A stretch of 44,211 nucleotides of DNA from Clostridia bacterium (GTDB lineage: Bacteria; Bacillota; Clostridia; UBA1212; UBA1255). The DNA lies in contig JAGCTF010000085.1 in NCBI GenBank assembly GCA_017963755.1, positions 1 through 44,211 of the forward strand, given 5' to 3'. Positions within the stretch are counted from its first letter, which is position 1, and each line of letters begins with the position of its first letter. The translations under genes were made by a program, and so were the position numbers. Below are positions 25,210-34,474 of this stretch, one piece after another. The notes below the pieces were generated by a model. It was not told where the DNA came from. It saw nothing but the letters and a program-made list of their open reading frames with translations, and made no database searches.

Positions 25210-26694
25210 ATGAAGAAAAAGTATATCCTCGCGCTCGACGAGGGCACTACAAGCGCAAGAAGCATTTTATTTGACGGAGGAATGAACATAATTGCCGTCG
25301 CGCAGAACGAGATCCCGCAGATCTTTCCAAAACCCGGATGGGTCGAGCAGGATCCGCTTGAAATATACGCGAGCCAGTACGCGTCGATGACGGAATGCGT
25401 TGCCCGCAGCGGAATTTCGCCGGAGGAGATCGCGGCTGTCGGTATTACGAATCAGCGCGAGACCACGATAGTGTGGGAAAAAGCGACCGGACGCCCCGTT
25501 TACAACGCTATAGTATGGCAGTGCCGCCGCACCGCGGGAATATGCCAGGAATTGTCCGACGCGGGATTTGACGATATGATCGCACGGAAGACAGGACTTA
25601 AAACGGACGCCTACTTCAGCGGCACAAAGATCAAATGGATCCTTGACAACGTTCCGGGGGCGAGGGAAAAGGCGGAAGCGGGGGAGCTGCTGTTCGGGAC
25701 CGTCGATACGTGGCTCATGTGGAAACTTTCGGGAGGCCGCATCCACCTGACGGATAACACGAATGCTTCACGAACCATGCTCTATGATCTTGCAGGCTGC
25801 GGCTGGGACGACGAATTGCTAAAAATGCTTAGCGTTCCGCGCTCGATGCTGCCGGGCATCCGCCCGAGCGGGTCGTTTTTCGGCGAGATCAGTCTTATGG
25901 GGACTACGCTTCCGGTGTGCGGAGTCGCGGGCGACCAGCAGTCGGCGCTGTTCGGGCAATGCTGCTTTGACCCGGGCGAGATGAAAAACACGTACGGTAC
26001 GGGCTGCTTCCTGCTCGTAAATACGGGGGACAATATTGTCCGCTCGCACCACGGCCTCATCACGACCGCGGCGTCAACTCTTTCCGGCGAAGCGCCTTCG
26101 TACGCTCTTGAAGGCAGCGTGTTCGTCGGAGGCGCGGTGATCAAATGGCTGCGCGACAGTATGCGCCTTATCGACGAAGCTCACGACACCGAATATTTTG
26201 CGAGAAAGGTGAAAGACACCGGCGGTGTTTATATGGTACCCGCTTTCAGCGGACTCGGAGCTCCTTACTGGGATATGGACGCGCTCGGCACGATAGTTGG
26301 AATAACCGGAGGCACAAGGCGCTCTCACATAATAAGGGCGGCGCTTGAATCGATCGCATACCAGACGAACGACGTTATCAGATCGGCCGCCGGCGACGCC
26401 GGGACCAGACCGACTTCACTGAAAGTGGACGGGGGAGCGTCGGCAAACGATTTCCTTATGCAGTTCCAGGCGGATATTTCAGACATCGAAGTGATCAGAG
26501 CGGAAATGAAAGAGGCTACAGCAGCCGGAGCGGCGTACCTTGCCGGATTGACTGCGAAAATATTTAAGGACAGAGCTGAGATCAAATCGATCGTCAGCGC
26601 AAAAAGAGCGTTCTTCCCTGAGATGGACGAAAAGGAAAGAGCTAAAAAACTTGACGGCTGGCAGAGGGCTGTAAGAGCGTGCAGGGCGTATTGA
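25210..26694 (+). CDS. glpK: Glycerol kinase
   Basis: 494 residues, normal length. Phosphorylates glycerol to sn-glycerol 3-phosphate with ATP. FGGY kinase signatures are plain: N-terminal ALDEGTTSARS, GITNQRETTIVWEKATGRP, AIVWQCRRT, GVAGDQQSALFGQ (catalytic Asp) and NTYGTGCFLL. No glpF or glpD lies nearby; instead a lipase-like and an SGNH hydrolase follow, suggesting glycerol from lipid breakdown. Ribosome binding site AGGA is about 11 bases away. Own promoter. Confidence 0.97.
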   Translation: MKKKYILALDEGTTSARSILFDGGMNIIAVAQNEIPQIFPKPGWVEQDPLEIYASQYASMTECVARSGISPEEIAAVGITNQRETTIVWEKATGRPVYNAIVWQCRRTAGICQELSDAGFDDMIARKTGLKTDAYFSGTKIKWILDNVPGAREKAEAGELLFGTVDTWLMWKLSGGRIHLTDNTNASRTMLYDLAGCGWDDELLKMLSVPRSMLPGIRPSGSFFGEISLMGTTLPVCGVAGDQQSALFGQCCFDPGEMKNTYGTGCFLLVNTGDNIVRSHHGLITTAASTLSGEAPSYALEGSVFVGGAVIKWLRDSMRLIDEAHDTEYFARKVKDTGGVYMVPAFSGLGAPYWDMDALGTIVGITGGTRRSHIIRAALESIAYQTNDVIRSAAGDAGTRPTSLKVDGGASANDFLMQFQADISDIEVIRAEMKEATAAGAAYLAGLTAKIFKDRAEIKSIVSAKRAFFPEMDEKERAKKLDGWQRAVRACRAY

Positions 26695-26722
26695 AAGCGC
26701 GATATGAACGGAGGATACTAGC

Positions 26723-27643
26723 ATGCAGAGAAATGAATTATCAGTGCTGTCTTCGGACGGATTTCATGAACTGAAGGGCGTCATTTACGAGCCTGACGAG
26801 AGGCCGAAAGGGCTGATGCAAGTCGTGCACGGGATGGCAGAACATATAGGCCGCTACGAAGAATTTATGCAGAGATGCAGTGAAGACGGGTGGCTCGTTT
26901 TCGGATTCGACAATCTCGGTCACGGCTATACCGCCAGAAACGATAAAGAACTTGGATTTATAGCTAAAAAAGACGGCTGGAAGCTGCTCGTTAAAGACGT
27001 GGAGGTCTTCTTCCAAGCGGTAGTTCAGAAATACGGCATAAGCTACCCGTACGTGCTTTTCGGGCACAGCATGGGCTCGTTCATCGTCAGGCACAGTGCC
27101 GTTTCCAACACGAAACCGGATAAACTGATAATTATGGGAACTGGAGGCCCGAATCCTGCTGCCGGTCCGGGATACGCCATGGCCAGAAGCATAAGCACGT
27201 TCAAAGGCGCCGAGCGCACGTCTCCGTTCCTCGAAAAAATAATGTTCAAGGGCTACAACGACCGCTTTAAGGACGAGCCTGACGCAGATGAATTCAGCTG
27301 GCTATCGACGCTTAAGAGCACACGCGTGAAATATCTTGCGGACAAATATTGCGGTTTTCCTTTTTCCGCGAGCGCTCTGGGAGACCTCGTCAAACTGGTG
27401 GGCAACGTAAACAACAAAAAACTCATTGCCGCAACCAGCAAAACGATGCCTATTCTTATTGTCTCCGGCGAGCAGGATCCCGTGGGCAATTACGGTGAAG
27501 GCCCTGCGAAAGTTGCTGAGATGTTCAGAAAAAGCGGCGCGAACGTAGAATTGAAAATATATCCCGGAGTGCGGCACGAGATCCTCAACGATACGAGCCG
27601 GGAAGAAGTAATAAACGACATTCTCGAATTTATGAACAAATAA
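26723..27643 (+). CDS. Alpha/beta hydrolase, monoacylglycerol-lipase-like
   Basis: 306 residues, cytoplasmic. The serine-hydrolase triad is visible: GHSMGS (S116), QDPVGNYG (D252) and GVRHEIL (H285), and HGMAEHIGRYEEF (about 36-48) is typical of the Hydrolase_4/monoacylglycerol lipase branch. GGAGG lies 8 bases before the ATG and glpK ends 28 bases earlier, so they are probably co-transcribed. A lipase next to glycerol kinase makes sense: it would free glycerol from acylglycerols for phosphorylation. Lysophospholipase activity is an alternative. Confidence 0.9.
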   Translation: MQRNELSVLSSDGFHELKGVIYEPDERPKGLMQVVHGMAEHIGRYEEFMQRCSEDGWLVFGFDNLGHGYTARNDKELGFIAKKDGWKLLVKDVEVFFQAVVQKYGISYPYVLFGHSMGSFIVRHSAVSNTKPDKLIIMGTGGPNPAAGPGYAMARSISTFKGAERTSPFLEKIMFKGYNDRFKDEPDADEFSWLSTLKSTRVKYLADKYCGFPFSASALGDLVKLVGNVNNKKLIAATSKTMPILIVSGEQDPVGNYGEGPAKVAEMFRKSGANVELKIYPGVRHEILNDTSREEVINDILEFMNK

Positions 27644-27695
27644 GCCATAAACAAATAATTACAAATATACAGAAAAAAGAAAGGAAACGACGATT

Positions 27696-28250
27696 ATGAA
27701 AAAAGTTACTCTGCTCGGAGACTCGATCCGCTTAAATTACGAAGGGCGCGTAACAGAACTTCTGAAAGACGAATTTACGGTATTCCGCTATGATGACAAC
27801 GGCCGTTTTGCGCAGTATACGCTGCGCAGCCTGTTCGAATACAAAAGCTTTATTGAAGGAAGCGACGTGATACACTGGAACAACGGTCACTGGGATCTCT
27901 GCGACATATTCGGAGACGGTTCATTTACGCCTGAAGATCAGTACGTGTACAACATCAAGCGTATCGCTGGGCATTTGTTAAAGATCACTCCAAACGTTAT
28001 ATTTGCGACAACTACTCCGGTCAGACCGGAAAACCAGTACAATGACAATAAAGTTATCTGCAGGTACAACGAGCTCGCAGTCGAGGCGCTAAGGCCGATG
28101 GGAGTGATGATCAACGACCTCAACGCCGCTGCTTCGAAAGATATTGACCGCTATATCTGCGATGATCTCATCCATCTTACTCAGGAAGGGATCGAACTTT
28201 GCGCAGGCCTTGTCGCGGCTTCGATCAGAAAAGCAGGCGGGATCAATTAA
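27696..28250 (+). CDS. SGNH/GDSL-type hydrolase
   Basis: 184 residues. LLGDSIRLNYEG (catalytic S10), WNNGHWDL (Asn block near 62-63) and DDLIHLTQEG (D157, H160) give the SGNH order. Single compact domain, no signal peptide, so cytoplasmic. Follows the lipase by 52 bases on the same strand; may deacylate a lipid or sugar ester. A bidirectional terminator lies just after. Confidence 0.85.
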   Translation: MKKVTLLGDSIRLNYEGRVTELLKDEFTVFRYDDNGRFAQYTLRSLFEYKSFIEGSDVIHWNNGHWDLCDIFGDGSFTPEDQYVYNIKRIAGHLLKITPNVIFATTTPVRPENQYNDNKVICRYNELAVEALRPMGVMINDLNAAASKDIDRYICDDLIHLTQEGIELCAGLVAASIRKAGGIN

Positions 28251-28321
28251 CATTGCCCGGCGCGGCGCTCTTTTACCGCGTAAACAGCCTGAATCGATAA
28301 CATAGCTTGAACTTGCAAGTA

Positions 28322-28356
28322 AAAAAATGACCCCCGCCTTAACAGACGGGGGTTTT
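28322..28356. terminator. Bidirectional rho-independent terminator
   Basis: CCCCCG (28331-28336) pairs with CGGGGG (28347-28352) around a loop of 10 bases, with a U-run on each side (TTTTT on plus; ATTTTTTT on minus). It ends the glpK-lipase-SGNH transcript from the left and the tRNA-Gln transcript from the right. Confidence 0.9.
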
Positions 28357-28360
28357 TGAA

Positions 28361-28431
28361 CTGCGGAACTAGGATTCGAACCCAGACAAAATGAGTCAGA
28401 GTCATTCGTGCTGCCATTACACAATTCCGCA
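28361..28431 (-). tRNA. tRNA-Gln (anticodon CUG)
   Basis: On the minus strand the acceptor stem TGCGGAA/TTCCGCA pairs fully, the D arm has TGTAATGGCA, the anticodon stem AATGA/TCATT holds loop CTCTGAC (anticodon CTG), and the T arm CTGGG-TTCGAAT-CCTAG is normal. 71 bases with discriminator G; the CCA end is not encoded. The promoter is at 28465-28493. Confidence 0.95.
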
Positions 28432-28464
28432 ATCTGACACCGGCTTTCAAAACCGGCAAGCCGT

Positions 28465-28493
28465 ATTATACTCCCTCAAAAAATAAAATGCAA
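28465..28493 (-). promoter_or_regulatory. Promoter of tRNA-Gln
   Basis: Minus strand TTGCAT (28488-28493), 17-base spacer, TATAAT (28465-28470). A GCCGG hairpin lies between it and the tRNA. Confidence 0.8.
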
Positions 28494-28517
28494 CAAGAAT
28501 TTTTTTGAAAAAAGCTA

Positions 28518-28546
28518 TTCAAATCCCGTACCATATATGCTATAAT
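28518..28546 (+). promoter_or_regulatory. Promoter of RNase J
   Basis: TTCAAA (28518-28523), 17-base spacer, TATAAT (28541-28546), giving a leader of about 75 bases with a CGGGC/GCCCG hairpin. Confidence 0.7.
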
Positions 28547-28628
28547 AAAAAATACAGGAAGACGGGCGGCGGATATACGCGAGCCCGCCGATATTCAGCG
28601 AAACAATGAGTCACGGAGGACTTTTTAT

Positions 28629-30371
28629 ATGATAAATAACGTGAGTAAAAAACTGAGAATTATACCTTTAGGCGGTATTCGTGAAATCGGAAAGAATTTA
28701 ACCGTATTTGAAACAGATAAAGATATTATAATCGTTGACTGCGGCATCGCTTTCCCGGATGCCGATATGCCGGGCGTTGACTCCGTTATACCGGATATGA
28801 CGTATCTGATCGAAAATAAGGCGAAAGTAAGGGCGCTGTTCCTTACCCACGGCCATGAAGACCATATCGGAGCGATCCCGTTCCTGTACAAAAATATCAA
28901 CGTTCCGATCTACGGCACGCGCTTTACGCTCGGGCTGGTCGAAAAGAAGCTCGAAGAAGAGGGAATGAATAATAAAGGCATCGAGATGATCGAGATGCAC
29001 TACGGAGAGATGGTCATTAAGGGCGATTTCTGCGTAGAATTTATAAGGACGAACCACAGCATCGTTGACGCTGCCGCGCTCGCCATCATAACACCGTGCG
29101 GTATCGTTATGCATACGGGCGACTTTAAAGTTGACTACACGCCCATAAACGGCCAGCCTATTGACCTTATGCGTATGGCTGAACTCGGAGAAAGAGGCGT
29201 GCTGCTGCTCATGTCTGACAGCACAAATGCTGAGCATAAAGGCTTTACGATGTCAGAACGCATAGTAGGACGCACTTTTGAAGATATATTCGCTGCGACG
29301 AAAGGCAGAATAATAGTGGCGACGTTCTCTTCGAACGTGTCAAGGGTCCAGCAGATCATCAATACCGCGGTCAAGTTCGGGCGAAAATGTGTTATCTGCG
29401 GCCGCAGCATGGTAAACGTCATTGACGTCGCGATAGATAAGGGGTACATACTTGACACCGATGCTCTCATCGAGCTTGAAGATATGGACAAATATCCTCC
29501 CGAGGAACTTGTCATCATCACGACCGGAAGCCAGGGCGAGCCTATGTCGGCGCTTACGAGAATGGCCGTGGCGACTCACAGACAGATCGATATTATTCCG
29601 GGGGACACGGTCATCATTTCCGCCAGCCCCATTCCGGGTAATGAAAAGCCTATCGCCCGCATGATCGACGAACTTTGCAAACGCGGCGCGAAAGTTATCC
29701 ATAAATCGCTCGCGGAAGTTCACGTTTCCGGCCATGCCTGCGAAGAGGAACTCAAACTGATCCAGACTATCCTGAAACCCAAATATTTCTGCCCGGTCCA
29801 CGGCGAATACAGGCAGCTTATGCGTCATAAAGACATCGCTGTCGAGCTCGGTATTCCCGAAGAAAACTGTTTCCTCCTCGAAAACGGACGCGTGCTCGAA
29901 TTTGAGGGCGACACCGTGCGGTGCGACGAAATGGTGCAGGCAGGGAACATACTTGTCGACGGCCTCGGAGTAGGAGACGTCGGAAGCATCGTTTTAAGAG
30001 ACAGGCGCCACCTCGCGGAGGACGGACTGATCGCCGTAGTTATGACGGTGGACTCGAGGACGGGGGCGCTGCTCGCCGGACCGGACGTTATTTCGCGCGG
30101 ATTCGTATATATGCGTGAATCGGAAGATATTATAGAGCATATACGCGAGACTACCAAAGAGGCGCTCGCAAGAAGCGACGTATACGGCGGCAGGAAAGAC
30201 TGGGTGTATAAGAAAACGCTTATCCGCGACGCCATACACGAGTACGTATATGAACAGACCAAGCGTAATCCGATGATACTTCCGCTTATTATGGACGTGG
30301 CGCTGGGAGAGGAAGAGCAGCACGAGATCGCACGGGATGAAGATTCAGAAGATAATACTCTTTTTCAGTGA
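28629..30371 (+). CDS. rnj: Ribonuclease J
   Basis: 580 residues. Metallo-beta-lactamase/beta-CASP nuclease with 5'-3' exo- and endonuclease action in RNA decay and maturation. The zinc motif HGHEDH has H74, H76, D78 and H79; the beta-CASP part and the C-terminal domain (about 470-580) follow, with PVHGEYRQL and SGHACEEE motifs in between. GGAGG lies 9 bases before the ATG. Single rnj gene in this window, followed after 41 bases by tmcAL. Confidence 0.96.
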   Translation: MINNVSKKLRIIPLGGIREIGKNLTVFETDKDIIIVDCGIAFPDADMPGVDSVIPDMTYLIENKAKVRALFLTHGHEDHIGAIPFLYKNINVPIYGTRFTLGLVEKKLEEEGMNNKGIEMIEMHYGEMVIKGDFCVEFIRTNHSIVDAAALAIITPCGIVMHTGDFKVDYTPINGQPIDLMRMAELGERGVLLLMSDSTNAEHKGFTMSERIVGRTFEDIFAATKGRIIVATFSSNVSRVQQIINTAVKFGRKCVICGRSMVNVIDVAIDKGYILDTDALIELEDMDKYPPEELVIITTGSQGEPMSALTRMAVATHRQIDIIPGDTVIISASPIPGNEKPIARMIDELCKRGAKVIHKSLAEVHVSGHACEEELKLIQTILKPKYFCPVHGEYRQLMRHKDIAVELGIPEENCFLLENGRVLEFEGDTVRCDEMVQAGNILVDGLGVGDVGSIVLRDRRHLAEDGLIAVVMTVDSRTGALLAGPDVISRGFVYMRESEDIIEHIRETTKEALARSDVYGGRKDWVYKKTLIRDAIHEYVYEQTKRNPMILPLIMDVALGEEEQHEIARDEDSEDNTLFQ

Positions 30372-30412
30372 TCCGGATCAATTACTGAAGAAGCCAGATC
30401 TCCGGAGTTGTT

Positions 30413-31699
30413 ATGAAGATAGCTGCAGTAATCAGCGAATTTGATCCGTTCCACAACGGGCACAAATATCTGATAGAAGAAACACGCCGCCGCACCGGAT
30501 GCGACGGCGTTGTCTGCATTATGAGCGGAAGCTTTACCCAGCGCGGGAAGCCCGCGGTATGTGATAAGTGGGCCAGGGCAGAAATGGCCCTGAGGGCTGG
30601 TGCCGATGCCGTTATTGAGCTGCCTTTCTGGTACGCTGTGTCGTCGGCACAGTTTTTCGCGCTCGGAGGCATCACTGCCTGCAAGGCGATCGGGGCGGAA
30701 GTGCTGTCGTTCGGCATAGAGTCGGACGAGGACAGCGTGCGCGAGTTTGCAAAAAGACGCGCTTCCGAAGAATACGGTAAGGAGCTCGTTGCGGGGATAG
30801 AAGCGGGCGGCTCTTACGCATCTTCGGCAGGAGCTGCGATAGGTGAAAAAAGGCTGAAACCGAACGACATACTGGCGTGCGAATATATTGCCGCCGCCGG
30901 GACCGCCGGATACAGTCCGCAGATCTTAATGATCAAAAGGGCAGGAGCGGGCCACGGATCAAAAGAGACTGAAGGATGCTTTGCCAGCGCCTCGCAGATC
31001 CGCGATATGCTTTTAGATGAAAACTGGCAGGAACTTGTGCGGCCCTTCGTGCCTGAAAGCACGCTTGAAATACTTGCCCGCTGGCGTTCTTCCGAACGTT
31101 TCGTCACCGCAGATGCTTTTTCTGCCGCGCTTTGCGTTAAAATACGTACAACTTCTCCTGAGCGTATCGCGTCGCTGCCTTTCGGAGGCGGAGGCGTGGG
31201 GCAATTATTGTATAACGCCGTAACGCGTCTTAATTCGTGGGACAATATCGTTTCGGCATGTACTTCTTCGAGGTATACGTCTTCGCGAATTTCACGGCTG
31301 ATGGTACGTGCGCTTGCGGAAGGCGAAAAAGCGGATATGCCGGATCCCGCAGAAAATGAACTTGTTTATTTCAAAGGCTCCGTTCCATACGTCCGCGTGC
31401 TCGGAGTATCGTCGAAAAGTTACGGGAATCGCGCAAAAGAAGATGCGGGCGAAAACGTCAGTTTCAGGATACTTTCCGAACTGGCATGGAGGTGCCGCGG
31501 GAAAGCGGTGCTCGTAACGGCGCCGTACGACTATTTAAGCAAAAATGTCGCAGAAATGAACGAAGGCTCATATGAGACCGGAAGAAAAATGCTCCTGGCG
31601 GACATCACGGCGCAGGCGGTGTATGATTCGGTACTTTCTGATGAACGCCGCTCGGCTGCGGACAGGGATCTTACAGAACAGTTTCTAAGGATAGGATAA
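30413..31699 (+). CDS. tmcAL: tRNA(Met) cytidine acetate ligase
   Basis: 428 residues. TmcAL makes N4-acetylcytidine at the wobble base of elongator tRNA-Met from acetate and ATP. The nucleotidyltransferase-like start ISEFDPFHNGHKYL (HxGH type) and MSGSFTQRGKPA are diagnostic of the family (formerly YlbM). GGAG lies 6 bases before the ATG. Probably co-transcribed with rnj. Confidence 0.93.
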   Translation: MKIAAVISEFDPFHNGHKYLIEETRRRTGCDGVVCIMSGSFTQRGKPAVCDKWARAEMALRAGADAVIELPFWYAVSSAQFFALGGITACKAIGAEVLSFGIESDEDSVREFAKRRASEEYGKELVAGIEAGGSYASSAGAAIGEKRLKPNDILACEYIAAAGTAGYSPQILMIKRAGAGHGSKETEGCFASASQIRDMLLDENWQELVRPFVPESTLEILARWRSSERFVTADAFSAALCVKIRTTSPERIASLPFGGGGVGQLLYNAVTRLNSWDNIVSACTSSRYTSSRISRLMVRALAEGEKADMPDPAENELVYFKGSVPYVRVLGVSSKSYGNRAKEDAGENVSFRILSELAWRCRGKAVLVTAPYDYLSKNVAEMNEGSYETGRKMLLADITAQAVYDSVLSDERRSAADRDLTEQFLRIG

Positions 31700-31724
31700 G
31701 CCCTCAAATGTATAAGCCCTCAAA
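31696..31724 (+). repeat. Short direct repeat in leader of the GNAT gene
   Basis: ATAAGCCCTCAAA occurs at 31696-31708 and again at 31712-31724, a 16-base period spanning the tmcAL stop codon. Probably a small local duplication. Confidence 0.6.
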
Positions 31725-31744
31725 GGGACGGGAGGAAGATCGAA

Positions 31745-32428
31745 ATGATATTGACGACGCGCAGACTCGAACTGAGACCTTGGAATGAAAGCGACGCGGA
31801 AGTACTTTTTAAATACGCGAAAGAACCGGACGTAGGCCTGAACGCCGGGTGGAAGCCGCACGTGAGCGTAAGCGAAAGCATTGACGTCATAAGAAATATA
31901 TTGTCCCGCCCGGAAACGTACGCTGTATGTTTTAAAGGCGAGAACGACCCGATCGGCTCCGTCAGCCTGCATCTTAAAGGTCATACCGATCTTACTGACA
32001 GGGATGACGAGTGCGAGCTCGGATACTGGCTGGGAAAACCTTTCTGGGGACGCGGGATCATGCCGGAAGCGGCCAATGAAATGCTCCGCCATGCTTTTGA
32101 GGACCTCGGCATGAGCAAGGTCTGGGCGGGTTATTACGACGGCAATGACCGCTCGAAGCGCGTTCAGGAGAAGTGCGGATTTATTTATCAGTGGACAACT
32201 CAGGACGTTGACGTCCCTGCGCTGGGCGAAAGGCGTGTGGGGCACGTAAGCGCTATAACGAAGGAAGCATGGCACGAACTTATGGATGAGAATTGTGAGA
32301 AAAAAGCGCAGCTTTATTATAAGCAGAAAGAACTGCTCGACACTTTTCTGAAAAGCGGCGCGATAACGCAGGCCCAGTACGATAAGAGTTTCGGTGATCT
32401 TACGAAAAAGATGGGTTTCGGGGAATAA
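31745..32428 (+). CDS. GNAT acetyltransferase (RimJ/RimL type) with SHOCT-like tail
   Basis: 227 residues. The N-terminal 175 residues follow RimJ/RimL acetyltransferases: RRLELRPWNESDAE, ELGYWLGKPFWGRGIMPEA (acetyl-CoA loop) and RSKRVQEKCGF. The last 35 residues (KQKELLDTFLKSGAITQAQY...) look like a SHOCT oligomerisation motif, an uncommon addition. GGGAGG lies 9 bases before the ATG. Substrate unknown. Confidence 0.85.
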   Translation: MILTTRRLELRPWNESDAEVLFKYAKEPDVGLNAGWKPHVSVSESIDVIRNILSRPETYAVCFKGENDPIGSVSLHLKGHTDLTDRDDECELGYWLGKPFWGRGIMPEAANEMLRHAFEDLGMSKVWAGYYDGNDRSKRVQEKCGFIYQWTTQDVDVPALGERRVGHVSAITKEAWHELMDENCEKKAQLYYKQKELLDTFLKSGAITQAQYDKSFGDLTKKMGFGE

Positions 32429-32485
32429 TAACTTACACGTGAACGGCTACGCAGCTTATTCAAGTGAAGACAGGAGATTTAATCG

Positions 32486-33811
32486 GTGACAATTAACGAG
32501 ATCAGGGAAAGACTCTTCGCGATGCGCGACGAGAAATACGCGTCAGGGCAGATAAAGATAATACCGTCTGTGGAGCCGGAGCGGATAATAGGCGTGCGGA
32601 CGCCCGAACTTCGCGAATTTGCAAAAGAACTTTATGCGGATAAAGAAGGAAAGAGCGACGTTGACGCCTTCCTGAACTCACTGCCTCACCGTTATTTCGA
32701 CGAAGACCAGCTGCACGCCTTTATAATATCACTCGAAAAAGATTTTGACAGCTGCATAGCGAAAGTTGAACAGTTCCTGCCTTATATTGACAATTGGGCA
32801 ACGTGCGACCAGCTTTCGCCGAAAGCGTTTAAAAAGTACCCTGAAAAGCTGCTTCCGTATATTGACAAATGGCTCTCGTCCGAAAGAACATACACGGTCC
32901 GGTTCGCGGTCGGTATGCTGATGCAGCACTTTCTTGACGAAAAATTCCGCCCTGAATATCCGCAAAAAGTGTCGCGGATAAGGTCGGATGAATATTATAT
33001 AAACATGATGGTCGCGTGGTATTTCGCCACTGCGCTTGCGAAACAGTACGATGCGATTATACCGTATATCGAAAACCGCGCGCTCGATCCGTGGACGCAT
33101 AATAAAGCGATCCAGAAGAGTATCGAGAGCTACAGGATCACGCCGGAGCAGAAAGAATTTCTGAAATCGCTCAAAGTGAAAACGGACAGAACTGCTAATA
33201 ATAAGACCGGCGCGGTCTTATACATACACGGGCGCGGAGGCAGCGCAAAAGAAGCGGAAAGGTACGCCGGGCTGTTCCCGGAATATGACGTGTGCGGCAT
33301 CGATTACAGCAATTACGATCCGTGGGACGCGGGAAAAGAAATATATGACGAGCTCGCAAGGCTCAGACAAAAGCACAACGAAATAACAGTCGTTGCCAAC
33401 AGTTTAGGCGCGTTTTTTACGCTGTGCGCAGATGCGGATAAGTTGATCGACCGCGCATATTTTATCTCGCCCCTGATCGACATGGAGCGTCTGATCATGG
33501 ATCTGATGAAGGGCAACGGGATCACGGAAGAGGAACTGAAAAACCGCGGCACTGTCATGACAGAGTCGGGAGAGGAGCTTTCGTGGAAATATCTTTCTTA
33601 CGTACGCGATCACCGCGTGCGCTGGAACGTGCCTACGCAGATACTCTGCGGTCAATATGACGACCTGGTGCCTTATGAAACCGTTTCGGCTTTCGCAGAA
33701 AAGTACGGCGCGGAGATAACTGTTATGGAAAACGGAGAGCACTGGTTCCACACCAAGGAGCAGCTTGCCTTTTTAGACGAATGGATACTTTCAAAAGAGA
33801 ACAGGAGATAA
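32486..33811 (+). CDS. Fusion: AlkD-like DNA alkylation repair domain + alpha/beta hydrolase
   Basis: 441 residues from a GTG start (AGGAG 9 bases upstream). Residues 1-230 are HEAT-like and match AlkD-family alkylpurine glycosylases: PYIDNWATCDQ (W104, D108) and MVAWYFATAL (W178) keep the Trp and Asp expected at the active site. Residues about 240-441 form a small alpha/beta hydrolase: YIHGRGG, NSLGA (S306), QYDDLVPY (Asp 392/393) and GEHWFH (H419 or H422), like YdeN/RBBP9 serine hydrolases. One uninterrupted frame with no spacer loss. The combination is unusual; whether both halves act together is unknown. The next gene starts 1 base later. Confidence 0.85.
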   Translation: MTINEIRERLFAMRDEKYASGQIKIIPSVEPERIIGVRTPELREFAKELYADKEGKSDVDAFLNSLPHRYFDEDQLHAFIISLEKDFDSCIAKVEQFLPYIDNWATCDQLSPKAFKKYPEKLLPYIDKWLSSERTYTVRFAVGMLMQHFLDEKFRPEYPQKVSRIRSDEYYINMMVAWYFATALAKQYDAIIPYIENRALDPWTHNKAIQKSIESYRITPEQKEFLKSLKVKTDRTANNKTGAVLYIHGRGGSAKEAERYAGLFPEYDVCGIDYSNYDPWDAGKEIYDELARLRQKHNEITVVANSLGAFFTLCADADKLIDRAYFISPLIDMERLIMDLMKGNGITEEELKNRGTVMTESGEELSWKYLSYVRDHRVRWNVPTQILCGQYDDLVPYETVSAFAEKYGAEITVMENGEHWFHTKEQLAFLDEWILSKENRR

Positions 33812-33812
33812 A

Positions 33813-34454
33813 ATGATGATCGATCATGACAGTAACGAATGCCTGATCCGCCCCGAGAGGGAGGAAGACTACAGGACAGTCGAAAATCTGATAAGAGAAT
33901 CTTTCTGGAACGTATACCGCCCGGGCTGCAGCGAACATTACGTTATTCACGTGCTGCGGAATGACCCGGCGTTCGTAAAAGAACTTGACTTCGTTATGGA
34001 AAAAGATGGAAAGATCATTGGCCAGAATATGTTTATGAGGACCGTGATAGATGCGGACGGCGGCGGGACCGTACCGGTGCTGACAATGGGGCCGATCTGC
34101 ATTGCCCCCGCGCTCAAGCGGAAAGGGTACGGCAGGTTTTTGCTTGACCGCACGCTCGAAAAAGCGTCCCAACTCGGATACGGCGCGGTTCTGTTCGAGG
34201 GCAATATCGGTTTTTACGGTAATTGCGGTTTTACGTACGCGAGCAAATTCGGAATAAGATATCACGATCTTCCGGAAGGTGCGGATCAATCGTTCTTTTT
34301 ATGCAAAGAACTGATACCGGGCTACCTGGACGGCGTCACCGGCGTATATCAGACACCCGCGGGATATTACGTTGACGACGCTGACGTTGAAGCATTTGAC
34401 GCGTTATTTCCGCACAAGGAAAAGCTGAAGCTGCCCGGGCAGATATTTGATTGA
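33813..34454 (+). CDS. GNAT acetyltransferase, YhbS-like
   Basis: 213 residues. CLIRPEREEDYRTVENLIRE start, GPICIAPALKRKGYGRFLLD (acetyl-CoA loop) and GFYGNCGFTYASKFGIRYH are typical of the YhbS group. AGGAG lies 5 bases before this ATG and 8 before a second ATG at 33816; either may be used. Coupled to the preceding fusion gene (stop 1 base upstream). Confidence 0.88.
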   Translation: MMIDHDSNECLIRPEREEDYRTVENLIRESFWNVYRPGCSEHYVIHVLRNDPAFVKELDFVMEKDGKIIGQNMFMRTVIDADGGGTVPVLTMGPICIAPALKRKGYGRFLLDRTLEKASQLGYGAVLFEGNIGFYGNCGFTYASKFGIRYHDLPEGADQSFFLCKELIPGYLDGVTGVYQTPAGYYVDDADVEAFDALFPHKEKLKLPGQIFD

Positions 34455-34474
34455 CGGAAGCAGAGGGATGAGGT

